Shown one piece after another: positions 44,442 to 53,852 of a stretch of 64,000 nucleotides of DNA (positions within the stretch are counted from its first letter, which is position 1; each line of letters opens with the position of its first letter). Below the pieces are notes generated by a model, which was given only the letters and a program-made list of their open reading frames with translations, was not told where the DNA came from and ran no database searches. Made by a program: the position numbers and the translations under genes. The DNA is from Myxococcales bacterium (GTDB taxonomy: Bacteria > Myxococcota_A > Polyangia > Polyangiales > Polyangiaceae), in contig JANXLV010000046.1 in the NCBI GenBank assembly GCA_025355005.1, positions 1-64,000 on the forward strand, read 5' to 3'.

Positions 44442-44459
44442 CTAGCCGTTTTGGGCTAG
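44442..44459 (-). terminator. Possible hairpin between MFS gene and flavoprotein gene
   Basis: CTAGCC-GTTTTG-GGCTAG is a perfect 6-bp stem. It lies 12 bases past the MFS gene's stop in the transcription direction and upstream of the flavoprotein gene. There is no T-run after it, so termination strength is doubtful. Beyond it, to 44339, no other structure was seen. Confidence 0.35.
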
Positions 44460-44470
44460 CGCCCCTTGCT

Positions 44471-45736
44471 TCAGGTGCCGTCCAGCTTGTCCGCGCGGTA
44501 GAGCTTGGGGAAGAGCAGGACCCAGACGGCGACCACGACGCACGTGCCCACACCTCCGACCATCGTGGCGATGCGTGGGCCAAGCCACGCCGCCGTCACG
44601 CCGGACTCGAACTCGCCGAGCTCATTCGACGCGCCGATGAACACCTGGTTGACGGCGCTGACGCGACCGCGCATGGCGTCCGGTGTGCTCATCTGCACCA
44701 GCGTCTGCCTTACCACCACGCTGATCATGTCCGCGGCGCCAGTGACGAAGAGCGCGACCAGCGAGACGAAAAACCATCGCGACGCACCGAACGCGATCGT
44801 CGCCAGGCCGAAGAGGAAGACGCAGGCAAACATCTTACGACCCGCGCCGGTCACGATCGGGAACCGTCCCACCAGCGCCGCACAGATCGCGGCGCCCACG
44901 CTCGGCGCGCTGCGCAGCACCCCGTAGCCCCATGGCCCGACGTCGAGCTCGCCCGCGAAGAACGGGAGCAGCGCCGTGGCACCGCCGAGCAGCACGGCAA
45001 AGAGGTCGAGCGAAATGGCGCCGAGCACCACCTTGTTGTGCGCCACGTAGCGGATGCCTGCGAACAGAGTCCCGATGCCGCGCTCCTTCGTGGGCTCCGC
45101 GGCGCGCGGAGGGGTGCGCACGCCGGCCATCAGCGCGATGGACACGAGCAGCGCGAGGAGCGCCGTGCCGTAGGCGAGGTTCGGTCCACGGCCGACCGAG
45201 ACGAGCAACCCGCCCACCATCGGGCCCGCGATCATCGCCAGCTGCCAGGCCGAAGACGACCACGCGATGGCCTTCGCGAGCTGCTCCTTCGGCACCAGCG
45301 TCGCGCTGAGAGACTGACCGGCAGGACCGCCGAACGCGCGCGCGGTGCCGAGCATCGCCAGGACGCCGTAGGTGAGGGTCATGCGCCCGTGTGAGAGATG
45401 AAGCACCGTGTTCGAGAGCAGGAAGATCGCCGCGGCGAGCGCGACGATCGCGTGACACACGAGCAGGATCTTGCGGCGGTCGAGCGTGTCAGCGACCTTT
45501 CCGGTGACCAGCGAGAGCGCGAACATCGGCAAGAATTGCGCGAGCCCCACGAAGCCGAGCCCGAGCGGCTGATGTGTGTCCTCGAAGACCTGCCACGCCA
45601 CCGCGATGCCTTGCACCTGGGAAGCAACGATGAAGAGCAGGCGCGCGGCCTGGTAACGGACCCACGCATCCCCAAACGGAGCTGGCTCGGGGAGCCTGCG
45701 GCGACGAGCTGCGGGATCTTCAGCAGCGCCCGACAT
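44471..45736 (-). CDS. MFS efflux transporter (EntS-like)
   Basis: This 421-residue protein has twelve TM helices and the MFS_3/EntS-type pattern: a cytoplasmic N terminus, DTLDRRKILL in the loop between TM2 and TM3 (the MFS A-motif position), and LVPKEQLAKAIAWSSSAWQ in TM5-6. It probably exports a small molecule such as a siderophore or drug. The start at MSGAAED has GGAAAG 7-8 bases upstream. It is divergent from the putative cytochrome lipoprotein gene across 53 bases. Confidence 0.88.
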   Translation of the reverse strand: MSGAAEDPAARRRRLPEPAPFGDAWVRYQAARLLFIVASQVQGIAVAWQVFEDTHQPLGLGFVGLAQFLPMFALSLVTGKVADTLDRRKILLVCHAIVALAAAIFLLSNTVLHLSHGRMTLTYGVLAMLGTARAFGGPAGQSLSATLVPKEQLAKAIAWSSSAWQLAMIAGPMVGGLLVSVGRGPNLAYGTALLALLVSIALMAGVRTPPRAAEPTKERGIGTLFAGIRYVAHNKVVLGAISLDLFAVLLGGATALLPFFAGELDVGPWGYGVLRSAPSVGAAICAALVGRFPIVTGAGRKMFACVFLFGLATIAFGASRWFFVSLVALFVTGAADMISVVVRQTLVQMSTPDAMRGRVSAVNQVFIGASNELGEFESGVTAAWLGPRIATMVGGVGTCVVVAVWVLLFPKLYRADKLDGT

Positions 45737-45789
45737 CAGAGTCTTTCCTTTACCGAGAACGCGATGCGCTTCACACTGTCTTCTGACCC

Positions 45790-46977
45790 ATGCTGCTGGA
45801 AAAGACGCGCTCCGCCAAGGTCCTGCTCGCATGTACGTCCATGCTCGCGCTCACCGTCACGCTCGCAGTCGCCTGCGACGACAACACGGGTGGTGGCCTT
45901 GGCCCCGGCCAAGGAGGAGGCGGGAGCGGATTTGGAGTGGGCGGCGCGGATGCGGGATCTCCGAGCGCGTCGGCGCAAGCCGAGACCCTGTACCGCGCGC
46001 TCGAGCCGGACCTCGTGAAGACGTGCGGTGGGCCCTGCCATGGTGCCGCGACCTCTGGTGGCAATCCGCCGCTGTGGCTCGCGCCTCCCGACACGTACGT
46101 CTCGGTCAAGGCGTTTCAGGGCGCCATCGTCCCCGATCCGAACGGGAGCAAGCTCATGACCAAGGGGCCGCACGCTGGCCCATCGCTCGCGACCGGCACG
46201 TACAAGCCCCTCGGTGATCGCGTGCTCACATGGCTCACGGCGGAGTCACTCGTGCTCTCGCTGAAGCAGCTGCCCGAGACCGATCCGTTCACCGTTACCA
46301 CGGGCATGAACACAGTGGACGTCACGAAGGGTGAGACGGACACCGACGGCGGCGTGAAGCTCACCGGCGCAAAGATAACGTTCACCGCAGCCAAGAGCGG
46401 CACCATCCTCACGCTGACGAAGATCACGTTCGTGGCGCCCGGTGGCTCGGGTGCACGCGTCGCGCATCCTCTGTTCGTGGTCGTGCCTGCGATGGGGCCG
46501 CAGAAGAACGATCCCGTGGACACGTTCTCGAACCTCGACATGAGCGTGCCCGCGGGCCAATCCGCGGCGCTCGGTACGGGCGATCTGTTCCTCTTCGACT
46601 GGCAGGACTCGAACAAGCTGCGCATCGCGTTCAACGTGCTGGAGTCCAAGGTCGTGAACCCCGACGCGGGCGTCGCGGGCGGCTGCAAGTCGGTGGCCAC
46701 GTTCACGTCGAGCGCAGCGCCGGCGATCACGAAGGACAACTGCCTCTCATGCCACGCGGGCTCCAACGCGGGAGCGACGGGCGCGCTGGATCTCTCGCAG
46801 CTGAACAAGAACGACACCATGGCGTGCGCGCAGGCGCTCAACAAGGTGACGCTCGCGAACAAGGCGCAGAGCCCGATCATCCAGGCCCCCGCGGGAAATC
46901 TCACCCATCAAGGCGGCAAGGTCGCAGACACTGCCGCGTACACGACCGCGATCACGACCTGGCTCAACAACGAATGA
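45790..46977 (+). CDS. Lipoprotein with CX3CH and CXXCH haem-binding motifs
   Basis: This 395-residue lipoprotein has lipobox AVAC (Cys29) and a Gly-rich linker. Two haem-c-type sites frame the protein: CGGPCH (a CX3CH variant, around residue 79) and CLSCH (around residue 319). A β-rich domain lies between them. It is a putative surface or periplasmic electron carrier. CX3CH is rare but known for covalent haem attachment. With the CocE-type hydrolase and the CXXCH-bearing β-propeller protein it makes a row of three exported proteins in the same direction. Confidence 0.72.
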   Translation: MLLEKTRSAKVLLACTSMLALTVTLAVACDDNTGGGLGPGQGGGGSGFGVGGADAGSPSASAQAETLYRALEPDLVKTCGGPCHGAATSGGNPPLWLAPPDTYVSVKAFQGAIVPDPNGSKLMTKGPHAGPSLATGTYKPLGDRVLTWLTAESLVLSLKQLPETDPFTVTTGMNTVDVTKGETDTDGGVKLTGAKITFTAAKSGTILTLTKITFVAPGGSGARVAHPLFVVVPAMGPQKNDPVDTFSNLDMSVPAGQSAALGTGDLFLFDWQDSNKLRIAFNVLESKVVNPDAGVAGGCKSVATFTSSAAPAITKDNCLSCHAGSNAGATGALDLSQLNKNDTMACAQALNKVTLANKAQSPIIQAPAGNLTHQGGKVADTAAYTTAITTWLNNE

Positions 46978-47187
46978 GCAATCGCTGACGTCACTCGAGA
47001 CCAGGCGAAGCCCGCGAGCTACTTCCCTCGATGAGCTGCGATGTACACGAGCTCGTCTGCGAACCGCTGCTCGGGCTTCTTGGCCTTCGCGGTAAGGTCC
47101 GCTGTGGAGCATTTCAGCGTCATACGCTCACGCCAGGCGTTTGACCACTGTGACGGCGAGGCCGTCCTTCGGATAGAACCCAGAACC
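46978..47187. other. 210-base intergenic gap
   Basis: No gene, RNA or clear promoter was found. The hydrolase frame is open upstream through this gap, but the signal peptide fixes its start at 47188. Confidence 0.4.
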
Positions 47188-49167
47188 ATGCGATTCGCAC
47201 GACGCTCCGTCCCGGTGGTCCTACTTGCGTTGCTCCTCGCGTGCAGTGGCGCGTCGCGTCCGACCGTCGCCACCGCAGACACGAAGCGGGCGCCGCCTCC
47301 AGACGAACATCCGCTGGTCCCGTATGACCTGAAGGAAGATGCCGACTACACGCGCGCCCTTCGCGAGTTCTATACGAAGTACGAGTTTCGCATTCCCATG
47401 CGCGATGGCAAGCTGCTCTTCACGGACGCGTACGTCCCCAAGGATCACTCGCACACATATCCGATCATCATGCTGCGCACTCCGTACGGACTTGCGCCGT
47501 ACGGGGTGGACAATGTCCCGCAGCCCGGCACGCGCCCGCTGCCCCGCTTTGCGCCCGCGCGCGAGATGGTGAAGGACGGATACGTGTGGGTTCACCAGGA
47601 TGTGCGCGGTCGTATGATGTCCGAGGGTGACTTCGTGGACGTGCGACCCATGTCCACCACCGGCGGCACGGACGAGAGCACCGACGCGTACGACACCGTC
47701 GACTACCTCGTGAAGAACGTGCCGAACAACAACGGCAAGGTCGGCGTGTGGGGCATCTCGTATCCGGGCTTCTATGCCGCGCAGGCAGCGGTGAATGCGC
47801 ACCCCGCGGTGAAGGCGGTCTCGCCGCAAGCGCCGGTGACGGAATGGTTCTTGGGCGATGACTTCCACCACAACGGCGCATTCTTCCTGGCCGACTCGTT
47901 CGAATTCACAGCGAGCTTCGGCAAGCCGCGTCCGGAGCCCGTGAAGAAGTGGAAATGGGAAGAGGGGGAGCCTTCGGACGCATACGACTTCTTCCTGGCG
48001 CTCGGCCCCATCGAGAACACGCAGACGAAGTATCTGAAGAACGGCATACCCTTCTACAACGACCTCTTCGCGCACCCGAACCGCGACGCCTTCTGGAAGG
48101 CGCGTGACCCACGCCCGTTCTACAAGAACGCGAAGCCCGCGATCATGACGGTGGGTGGCCTCTTCGACGCAGAGGATCTGTGGGGCGCGCTCGAGACCTA
48201 TCGCTCCTACGAGAAGCAGAGCCCCGCGACCACGCAGAACACCATCGTGCTCGGCCCATGGCGCCACGGCGGCTGGCTCCGTAGCGATGGCGATGTGCTC
48301 GGCGATATCCGGTTCGGCGCGAAGACGTCTCTCTTCTTCCAGAGCCAGATCGAGGCGCCGTTCTTCGCGCGCGCGCTGAAGGGCAAGGACGCTGCGCCGC
48401 CGAAGGAGGCATGGGTCTACGACACCGGGCTCTGCGAATGGCGTGGGCACGACGTGTGGCCGCCGCGCGCAGCGAAGCCCGTGTTCCTCTCGTTCGGCGC
48501 GCACGGCGCTCTCTCTGCCGCGCCCCTGGGCGCCGCCGACGTGGGCGAGGGGAGCGACGCCTATCCGAGCGATCCCGCGAAGCCCGTCCCGTATCGCGCG
48601 CGCGCTTCGTCCAGCATCGACGAGGACTACATGACGGACGACCAGCGATTCGCCTCGCGTCGTCCGGATGTGCTCGTCTACCAGACACCTCCGCTCACGG
48701 GCGTCGCGGAGCTCGCCGGGCCGATCACCGCCGACCTGTGGGTCGACACCACCGGCACGGACGCTGACTTCATCGTGAAGCTCGTGGACGTGTGGCCGGA
48801 CGACGCGGAGGATCCGCAGCCCAACCCGCTTGCCGTGAAGATGGCGGGCTACCAGGAGCTCGTGCGCTTCGAGATCATGCGCGGGCGCTTCCGCAATTCC
48901 TTCGAGACGCCGCAGGCGATGACGCCCGGCGAGCCCACGCACATAGTGCTCACATTGCCGGACGTGGCGCACACGTTCCGCGCAGGGCACCGGCTCATGG
49001 TGCAGGTGCAAAGCTCGATGTTCCCGCTCATCGATCGCAACCCGCAGACCTTCGTGGACATCTACAAGGCGAAAGAGGCTGATTTCAAGCCCGCCACGCA
49101 TAATGTGTATCATACACGCGACCACGCGTCCGGTATCAAGGTGCTCCTGACCCAGGGCCATCTCTGA
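47188..49167 (+). CDS. CocE/NonD-type α/β-hydrolase lipoprotein
   Basis: This 659-residue lipoprotein has lipobox LLAC (Cys19). It then has the CocE/X-Pro-dipeptidase-like hydrolase fold: nucleophile serine in WGISYPGFYAAQ, catalytic Asp in VGGLFDAEDLWGA, catalytic His in GPWRHGGW, and a C-terminal jelly-roll domain typical of cocaine esterase and glutaryl-7-ACA acylase. It cleaves an ester or amide outside the cytoplasm; the substrate is unknown. The start is set by the signal peptide. Confidence 0.9.
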   Translation: MRFARRSVPVVLLALLLACSGASRPTVATADTKRAPPPDEHPLVPYDLKEDADYTRALREFYTKYEFRIPMRDGKLLFTDAYVPKDHSHTYPIIMLRTPYGLAPYGVDNVPQPGTRPLPRFAPAREMVKDGYVWVHQDVRGRMMSEGDFVDVRPMSTTGGTDESTDAYDTVDYLVKNVPNNNGKVGVWGISYPGFYAAQAAVNAHPAVKAVSPQAPVTEWFLGDDFHHNGAFFLADSFEFTASFGKPRPEPVKKWKWEEGEPSDAYDFFLALGPIENTQTKYLKNGIPFYNDLFAHPNRDAFWKARDPRPFYKNAKPAIMTVGGLFDAEDLWGALETYRSYEKQSPATTQNTIVLGPWRHGGWLRSDGDVLGDIRFGAKTSLFFQSQIEAPFFARALKGKDAAPPKEAWVYDTGLCEWRGHDVWPPRAAKPVFLSFGAHGALSAAPLGAADVGEGSDAYPSDPAKPVPYRARASSSIDEDYMTDDQRFASRRPDVLVYQTPPLTGVAELAGPITADLWVDTTGTDADFIVKLVDVWPDDAEDPQPNPLAVKMAGYQELVRFEIMRGRFRNSFETPQAMTPGEPTHIVLTLPDVAHTFRAGHRLMVQVQSSMFPLIDRNPQTFVDIYKAKEADFKPATHNVYHTRDHASGIKVLLTQGHL

Positions 49168-49193
49168 AACGGTCTTCGTGCTAGTATCTACCG

Positions 49194-51641
49194 ATGACGG
49201 TACGCGCCTGGCCGGTGGCTCTTGGGTTCGTCTTCTTTCTCGGCCTCAGTCAGACGCGTTGCGGGGGAACTGATCCCTCCACCTTTGGCAGCGGCGATGA
49301 CGCCGGCGACAATGGCAGCGGCGACGGTTCCACGGAAGGAAGCTCGCCGTTTGGTGGTGGTGGCGGCGTGGACGCTGCCGCCTCGCAGACGTTCGACGTT
49401 GCTCCTTCCACACTGCAGACCATCACGATCGCGCCCGGCGCCATGTCGCCCACGGTGACGTTCAACGCCACGCAGGGCGGCGCGCCCACGGCCGTTGGTT
49501 GGACCGTGGACCGCGGGGACATCGGCTCCATCGGCGCTGGTCCCACTGCCGCGGGTGTGTTCACGCCCAGCGGCAAGACCGGTGGTGTCGTCACGATCAG
49601 CGCGGGCAAGAACGGCAAGATCGTGAAGCGCCAGGTCTTCGTGAAGATAAAGGCAGACCCGCAGAACGGCGTCACCGCGGGCAACGCGGCAGAGGCCGGA
49701 CAGATCCCGGCGAACGTGGCGGCGCTGTCCGCCGGCGGTGGCGTAGGCGGTGTTGGTGGCGAGGGCCTCGGTGGTGCGGCGGCGCCCGCGGATGTGGCGG
49801 CGCTCGGTGCGCCCACGACCAACGGCAGCGCGCAGAGCCTCGGGCTCCTCTACCCCTACGACCAGACGATCTTCCCGCGCGGCCAGCGCGCGCCGCTTCT
49901 CATGTGGAGCTGGACCACCGGTGACGCGGATGGGATCAAGATCGACATCGCGACCTCGAGCGGCTCGTACGCGTGGAGCGGCACGTTCGGTCGTCCCGCG
50001 ATCCTCGCCACCACGCTCGGCAAGTTCATCCGCCATCCCATTCCGCAGGACGTCTGGGACACGGCGACCAACACCGCAGGCGGAATCGCGCCGGACGGCA
50101 CGCGCGACACGTTGAAGGTCTCGCTCACCGTTGCAAGCGGCGGCGTCGGCTACGGTCCCATCTCGGAAACGTGGCGCATCGCGCCGGCGCGCCTTTCGGG
50201 CACCGTCTATTACAACTCGTACGGCACGCAGCTGGTGAAGAACTGGACCGCGCTCGACAAGCAGGGTCACTCCGTCGGCGCGGCCATCCTCGGCGTGCGC
50301 AGCGGTGACAACAATCCGAAGCTCATCGTGGGTCAGAACAGCCCCGTCAATGGCGCGGGGAATCCTTCGGATGACAGCGGCTGTCGCGTCTGTCACGTCG
50401 TGGCCTCCAAGGGTCGCTGGCTGGTCACGCAGGCCGAGCAAGGCTCGCCCAACAACGGACGCAGCTTCCTCTACGATCTGCAGGCCGCGAGCATTCCGGC
50501 ATCCGGCGTCCAGATCGCGCAAGAGGGCGTTTTTGGCTGGATCGCGATGACGGGTGACGCGACCTACGGCCTCAGCAACACGATCAACCCGTCCTCCACC
50601 AACCCGGCTATCACGAACTCTTCCAGCAACACCGCGACGAGCTCCTTCTGGAACTTCGGCGCAGCCCCCACAGCCGCCACGCTCACCGGGTTGCCCGCCG
50701 GTCTCGCCGCTGGCTATCCGTCCTACTCACCCGACGACAAGATGATCGCCTGGGTCGACGTGACCGGCGCCACCAGCAACGTCATGGGTCCGCTCTACGT
50801 GGCAAACTACGATGCGACCACGCATACGCTGTCTGCGATCACGAAGGTCGCAACGCCCGCTGCAAACACGCGCATCGGTTATCCGGTCTTCCTGCCGGAC
50901 AACAGCGCTCTCATCTTCGAGACGCAGCTCCGCAATAGCCAGAGCGACAGCGTCATGGTCACGCGCAACGGCGCGCGCTCCGAGCTGTGGATGGTGAACC
51001 TGAAGGGCGCGCCCGCTCCGTTCCGTCTGAGCGCGCTGAACGGCATTCGCGCAGGCACGTCCTATCTGCCGAGCGTGGCAAACAATCATGGCATCGCAGG
51101 CGCAGCGGATCCGCGCAGCAGCTACAGCGAAGTGGGCCAGGACGACACGACGCTCAACTACGAGCCGACGCTCTTGCCGCTCGTCGAAGGCGGCTACGCG
51201 TGGGTCGTCTTCACGGCGCGTCGCGTGTACGGCAACCAGCTCACGGCGGTGCCGTGGCAGAGCTGGCCGCCGGACTACGACACCACGAGCCTCGTGCAGG
51301 CCCCGGTGAAGAAGCTGTGGGTCGCCGCGATCGATCTCACTGCCCCCGCTGGCACCGATCCGAGCTTCCCCGCGTTCTATCTGCCAGCGCAGGAGATCCT
51401 CGCCGGAAATTCACGCGGCTTCTGGACGCTCGACCCGTGTCGCGCCGATGGCGCCACGTGCGATGCCGGCGACGAATGCTGCGGCGGCTATTGCGAACCC
51501 GGCGCCGGCGGCGCGCTCATCTGCGCGAACGCGCCTCCGAACAACACCTGCGCCGGTGCGCAAGACAAGTGCGTGAAGGACGCCGACTGCTGCGATGGCA
51601 ACCACTGCATCGCCGGCTTCTGCGCCTCCGTCGTCCACTGA
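49194..51641 (+). CDS. Large secreted β-propeller-like protein with CXXCH
   Basis: This 815-residue exported protein has an N-terminal signal whose cysteine (SQTRC) fits a lipobox poorly. A Gly/Asp linker is followed by a β-sandwich, then a large β-rich region with WD40/TolB-type blades (PSYSPDDKMIAWVDV, IGYPVFLPDNSALIFET). A CRVCHVVA motif near residue 400 could hold haem c. The C terminus is disulfide-rich (CDAGDECCGGYCEPG, CVKDADCCDGNHC). No family was recognised. It follows the hydrolase by 26 bases. Confidence 0.75.
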   Translation: MTVRAWPVALGFVFFLGLSQTRCGGTDPSTFGSGDDAGDNGSGDGSTEGSSPFGGGGGVDAAASQTFDVAPSTLQTITIAPGAMSPTVTFNATQGGAPTAVGWTVDRGDIGSIGAGPTAAGVFTPSGKTGGVVTISAGKNGKIVKRQVFVKIKADPQNGVTAGNAAEAGQIPANVAALSAGGGVGGVGGEGLGGAAAPADVAALGAPTTNGSAQSLGLLYPYDQTIFPRGQRAPLLMWSWTTGDADGIKIDIATSSGSYAWSGTFGRPAILATTLGKFIRHPIPQDVWDTATNTAGGIAPDGTRDTLKVSLTVASGGVGYGPISETWRIAPARLSGTVYYNSYGTQLVKNWTALDKQGHSVGAAILGVRSGDNNPKLIVGQNSPVNGAGNPSDDSGCRVCHVVASKGRWLVTQAEQGSPNNGRSFLYDLQAASIPASGVQIAQEGVFGWIAMTGDATYGLSNTINPSSTNPAITNSSSNTATSSFWNFGAAPTAATLTGLPAGLAAGYPSYSPDDKMIAWVDVTGATSNVMGPLYVANYDATTHTLSAITKVATPAANTRIGYPVFLPDNSALIFETQLRNSQSDSVMVTRNGARSELWMVNLKGAPAPFRLSALNGIRAGTSYLPSVANNHGIAGAADPRSSYSEVGQDDTTLNYEPTLLPLVEGGYAWVVFTARRVYGNQLTAVPWQSWPPDYDTTSLVQAPVKKLWVAAIDLTAPAGTDPSFPAFYLPAQEILAGNSRGFWTLDPCRADGATCDAGDECCGGYCEPGAGGALICANAPPNNTCAGAQDKCVKDADCCDGNHCIAGFCASVVH

Positions 51642-51648
51642 CGAAGCC

Positions 51649-52704
51649 TCAGATCGAACTCTTGACCTTGTTATGGCTCGCGAAGGTGGCTCCGCAGAGC
51701 TTGTAGAGGAGGCGTGCGCCGACGTTGGCGTCCCACTCGTCTTCGGGGTCGGCGAGGTTTGGCGCGACCTCGTTCACGTCGAAGCCGACGATCTTCTTGC
51801 CGCTCTTCGCCAGCTCCGCGATGACGTAGCTTGCTTCGCGGAAGTCCAGGCCGCCGGGGACGGGCGTGCCCGTGTGCGGACAGAAGCGCGGGTCCAGTCC
51901 GTCGATGTCGAAGGACACCCACACGCGATCCGGAAGGGCCGCGACGATCTCTTGCGCGATCTTCGCGAACGTCTCGCCTCCGAACGCGCGGCGCGCGAGC
52001 TCGCGATCGGTGAACATGCGCACGCGGGCGCCCTGACCTCGGGTGTAGGAGATCTCTTGCTCGCACACGTCGCGGATGCCCACCTGCACGAGCTTCTCCA
52101 CGGCCTTCAGGTTCTCGAGCGCGTTGTACATGATGCTCGCGTGCGAATGGATGAAGCCCTCGTATGCGATGCGCGTGTCCGAGTGCGCGTCGAAATGGAG
52201 GATGCCGAAGCTCCCGACCACGTCGCCCACGGCCGCGAACGCACCGAACGGCGTGGAGTGATCGCCACCAACCAGGCCAACGAGCTTTCCCCTGGCGAGC
52301 AGCGACGCGGTCTCCTTCTTCACCCATCCGTTCACCTTGTGCGAGAGCTCGTTCACCTCGGCGAGCGCCTCCTCGAGCTCACGGTCGCCGGCGACCTCGC
52401 CACCGACCTCGATCACGCGCTCTGCTGCCGAGCACGCGCGCGCGTTCCACGCGATCACCTCCGCGGACTCGGGGCGCATGAAGATGCCGGGCCTGTAGGG
52501 GGTCTCGAAATCCAGGTCGAAGAGGTCCACCTGGTGGCTCGCCTTCAGGATCGCCGCGGGTCCGCGGCTCGTACCGCCGCCGTACGAGGTGGTCGCCTCC
52601 CACGGAACGGGCAGGAGCACGAGGCCCGCCTCGGCCTCGGTGAAAGGCAGGCCGAAGACACCGGAGGCTGGGGCCGCGGGTGCGTTGGGATCGAAAGCGC
52701 TCAT
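51649..52704 (-). CDS. Ureohydrolase (agmatinase/arginase family)
   Basis: This 351-residue ureohydrolase has the dinuclear manganese sites of the family: GGDHSTPFGA, HFDAHSD and SFDIDGLDPRFCPHTGTPVPGG. It would release urea from agmatine, arginine or a related guanidine compound; specificity is not readable. It is longer than most agmatinases (about 306 residues), because of an N-terminal extension. It is convergent with the β-propeller gene. A polyamine role together with the spermidine-synthase-like gene at 32-35 kb is only a thought. Confidence 0.86.
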   Translation of the reverse strand: MSAFDPNAPAAPASGVFGLPFTEAEAGLVLLPVPWEATTSYGGGTSRGPAAILKASHQVDLFDLDFETPYRPGIFMRPESAEVIAWNARACSAAERVIEVGGEVAGDRELEEALAEVNELSHKVNGWVKKETASLLARGKLVGLVGGDHSTPFGAFAAVGDVVGSFGILHFDAHSDTRIAYEGFIHSHASIMYNALENLKAVEKLVQVGIRDVCEQEISYTRGQGARVRMFTDRELARRAFGGETFAKIAQEIVAALPDRVWVSFDIDGLDPRFCPHTGTPVPGGLDFREASYVIAELAKSGKKIVGFDVNEVAPNLADPEDEWDANVGARLLYKLCGATFASHNKVKSSI

Positions 52705-52779
52705 GCCCGGATGTCTAGCAGGAGCCGAACGGTTCTACTGCTGGCAGATATTCCGGAGCGCGGCTAGCCTTCGGGGCGC

Positions 52780-53001
52780 ATGACCTACCGAACGCGACGC
52801 ACCGCTACTCGCAGCATTCTCACGTTCGGCGTCGGCGCGACGCTCGCGATCACCCAGCTCGGCGCTGGCTGCGTTCCCGCGTCGCACCAGCAGCGTTGCG
52901 GCGGGGACGCGGCCACTGACGAGGCAGGGCGATGCATCACCGGGCAGGCTTCGGAGGCTGGCGGCGCGAGCGACGCCGGCACCAAGGCCGACGCGAAGTG
53001 A
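52780..53001 (+). CDS. Small exported peptide coupled to the ferritin-like gene
   Basis: This 73-residue peptide has a basic n-region and hydrophobic core, then LGAGC with Cys31 as a borderline lipobox. A short polar tail ends SDAGTKADAK. Its stop overlaps the next gene's GTG start by four bases (GTGA), so it is probably made with the ferritin-like protein. No family was recognised. Confidence 0.62.
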   Translation: MTYRTRRTATRSILTFGVGATLAITQLGAGCVPASHQQRCGGDAATDEAGRCITGQASEAGGASDAGTKADAK

Positions 53002-53840
53002 CCCGCGACTTCGTGCTCGACTGGCTTGGTGGGGCCGCAGAGAAGCGGTTTCGCCGGGCCCGGCCAGAGGACGCGACGTTGCCGTGGGATTCGTTTCGAC
53101 CGGACGACTACCCGGAGGCGGCGGTGGTTGATGCGCGCGCCTGGTGGACGGAGCTCGCTGCGAATGAGCTCGCCGCGGTCATCGAGTTCTCCAGCGTGCT
53201 GTCGGCGCTGGCGGTGGCGCAGGCGCCGCTCGACCTGCTCGGGATGTGTAGTGACTTTCTTGCCGACGAATGCGCGCACGTCGAGCTCGGTGCGCGCGCC
53301 GCCATGGCGCTCGGGGGCGCGGCGCCAAGGACGGTGGACTTCCGTCAGGCAGTGCACACGCCTCCCGCCGACCTCACGCCGGCCCAATGGGCGAACGAGC
53401 GCGTGCTCCGCGTGAGCTGCGTCTCAGAGGTCCTCGCCGAAGCCGCAGCAGCGCGCACCTACGCTGCGTGCACCGAGCCCCTTCCGCGCGCGCTCTACGC
53501 CGACATCCTGCGCGACGAGGTGCACCACAAGCAGTTAGGTGTACTATACATTGAATACGCGTACGAGTCGTGGTCGGACCTCGAGCGTGAGCGCCTCGGG
53601 CACGTGCTCAGAGACCAGCTCGGAAAGTTTCGAGGGCTCTGGGACGTGCCTCGTCGCACCCCGGTGGGAGCCACCGTTCCCGAGCACAGACTCGGTTTCT
53701 TGCAGCGTTCGGAGCTGGCTCACGTCGCGCTCGACGCAGCGCTCACGAAGGTAGTCGCACCGCTAGCGGAGATCGGTGTGGTGCTCACCGACGCAGAGCT
53801 CGCAAGCATCTTCGGCGCGGACGTTTCGCGCCCCGCCTGA
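52998..53840 (+). CDS. Ferritin-like di-iron protein
   Basis: This 280-residue protein starts at GTG and has the four-helix ferritin-like pattern with two di-iron half-sites: an early glutamate in AAVIEFSSVL (Glu63) and ECAHVE (E91-x2-H94), then a glutamate in SEVLAEAA and DEVHH. It may store iron or act as a di-iron oxidase/hydroxylase; no signal peptide is visible. It overlaps the small exported peptide gene upstream. Confidence 0.75.
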   Translation: MTRDFVLDWLGGAAEKRFRRARPEDATLPWDSFRPDDYPEAAVVDARAWWTELAANELAAVIEFSSVLSALAVAQAPLDLLGMCSDFLADECAHVELGARAAMALGGAAPRTVDFRQAVHTPPADLTPAQWANERVLRVSCVSEVLAEAAAARTYAACTEPLPRALYADILRDEVHHKQLGVLYIEYAYESWSDLERERLGHVLRDQLGKFRGLWDVPRRTPVGATVPEHRLGFLQRSELAHVALDAALTKVVAPLAEIGVVLTDAELASIFGADVSRPA

Positions 53841-53852
53841 TTCCCCGGCGCC

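Noticed and set aside
47221-49161. 646-codon open frame opposite the CocE-type hydrolase
   Set aside because: Shadow of a clear gene; Arg/His/Val-rich without domain pattern.
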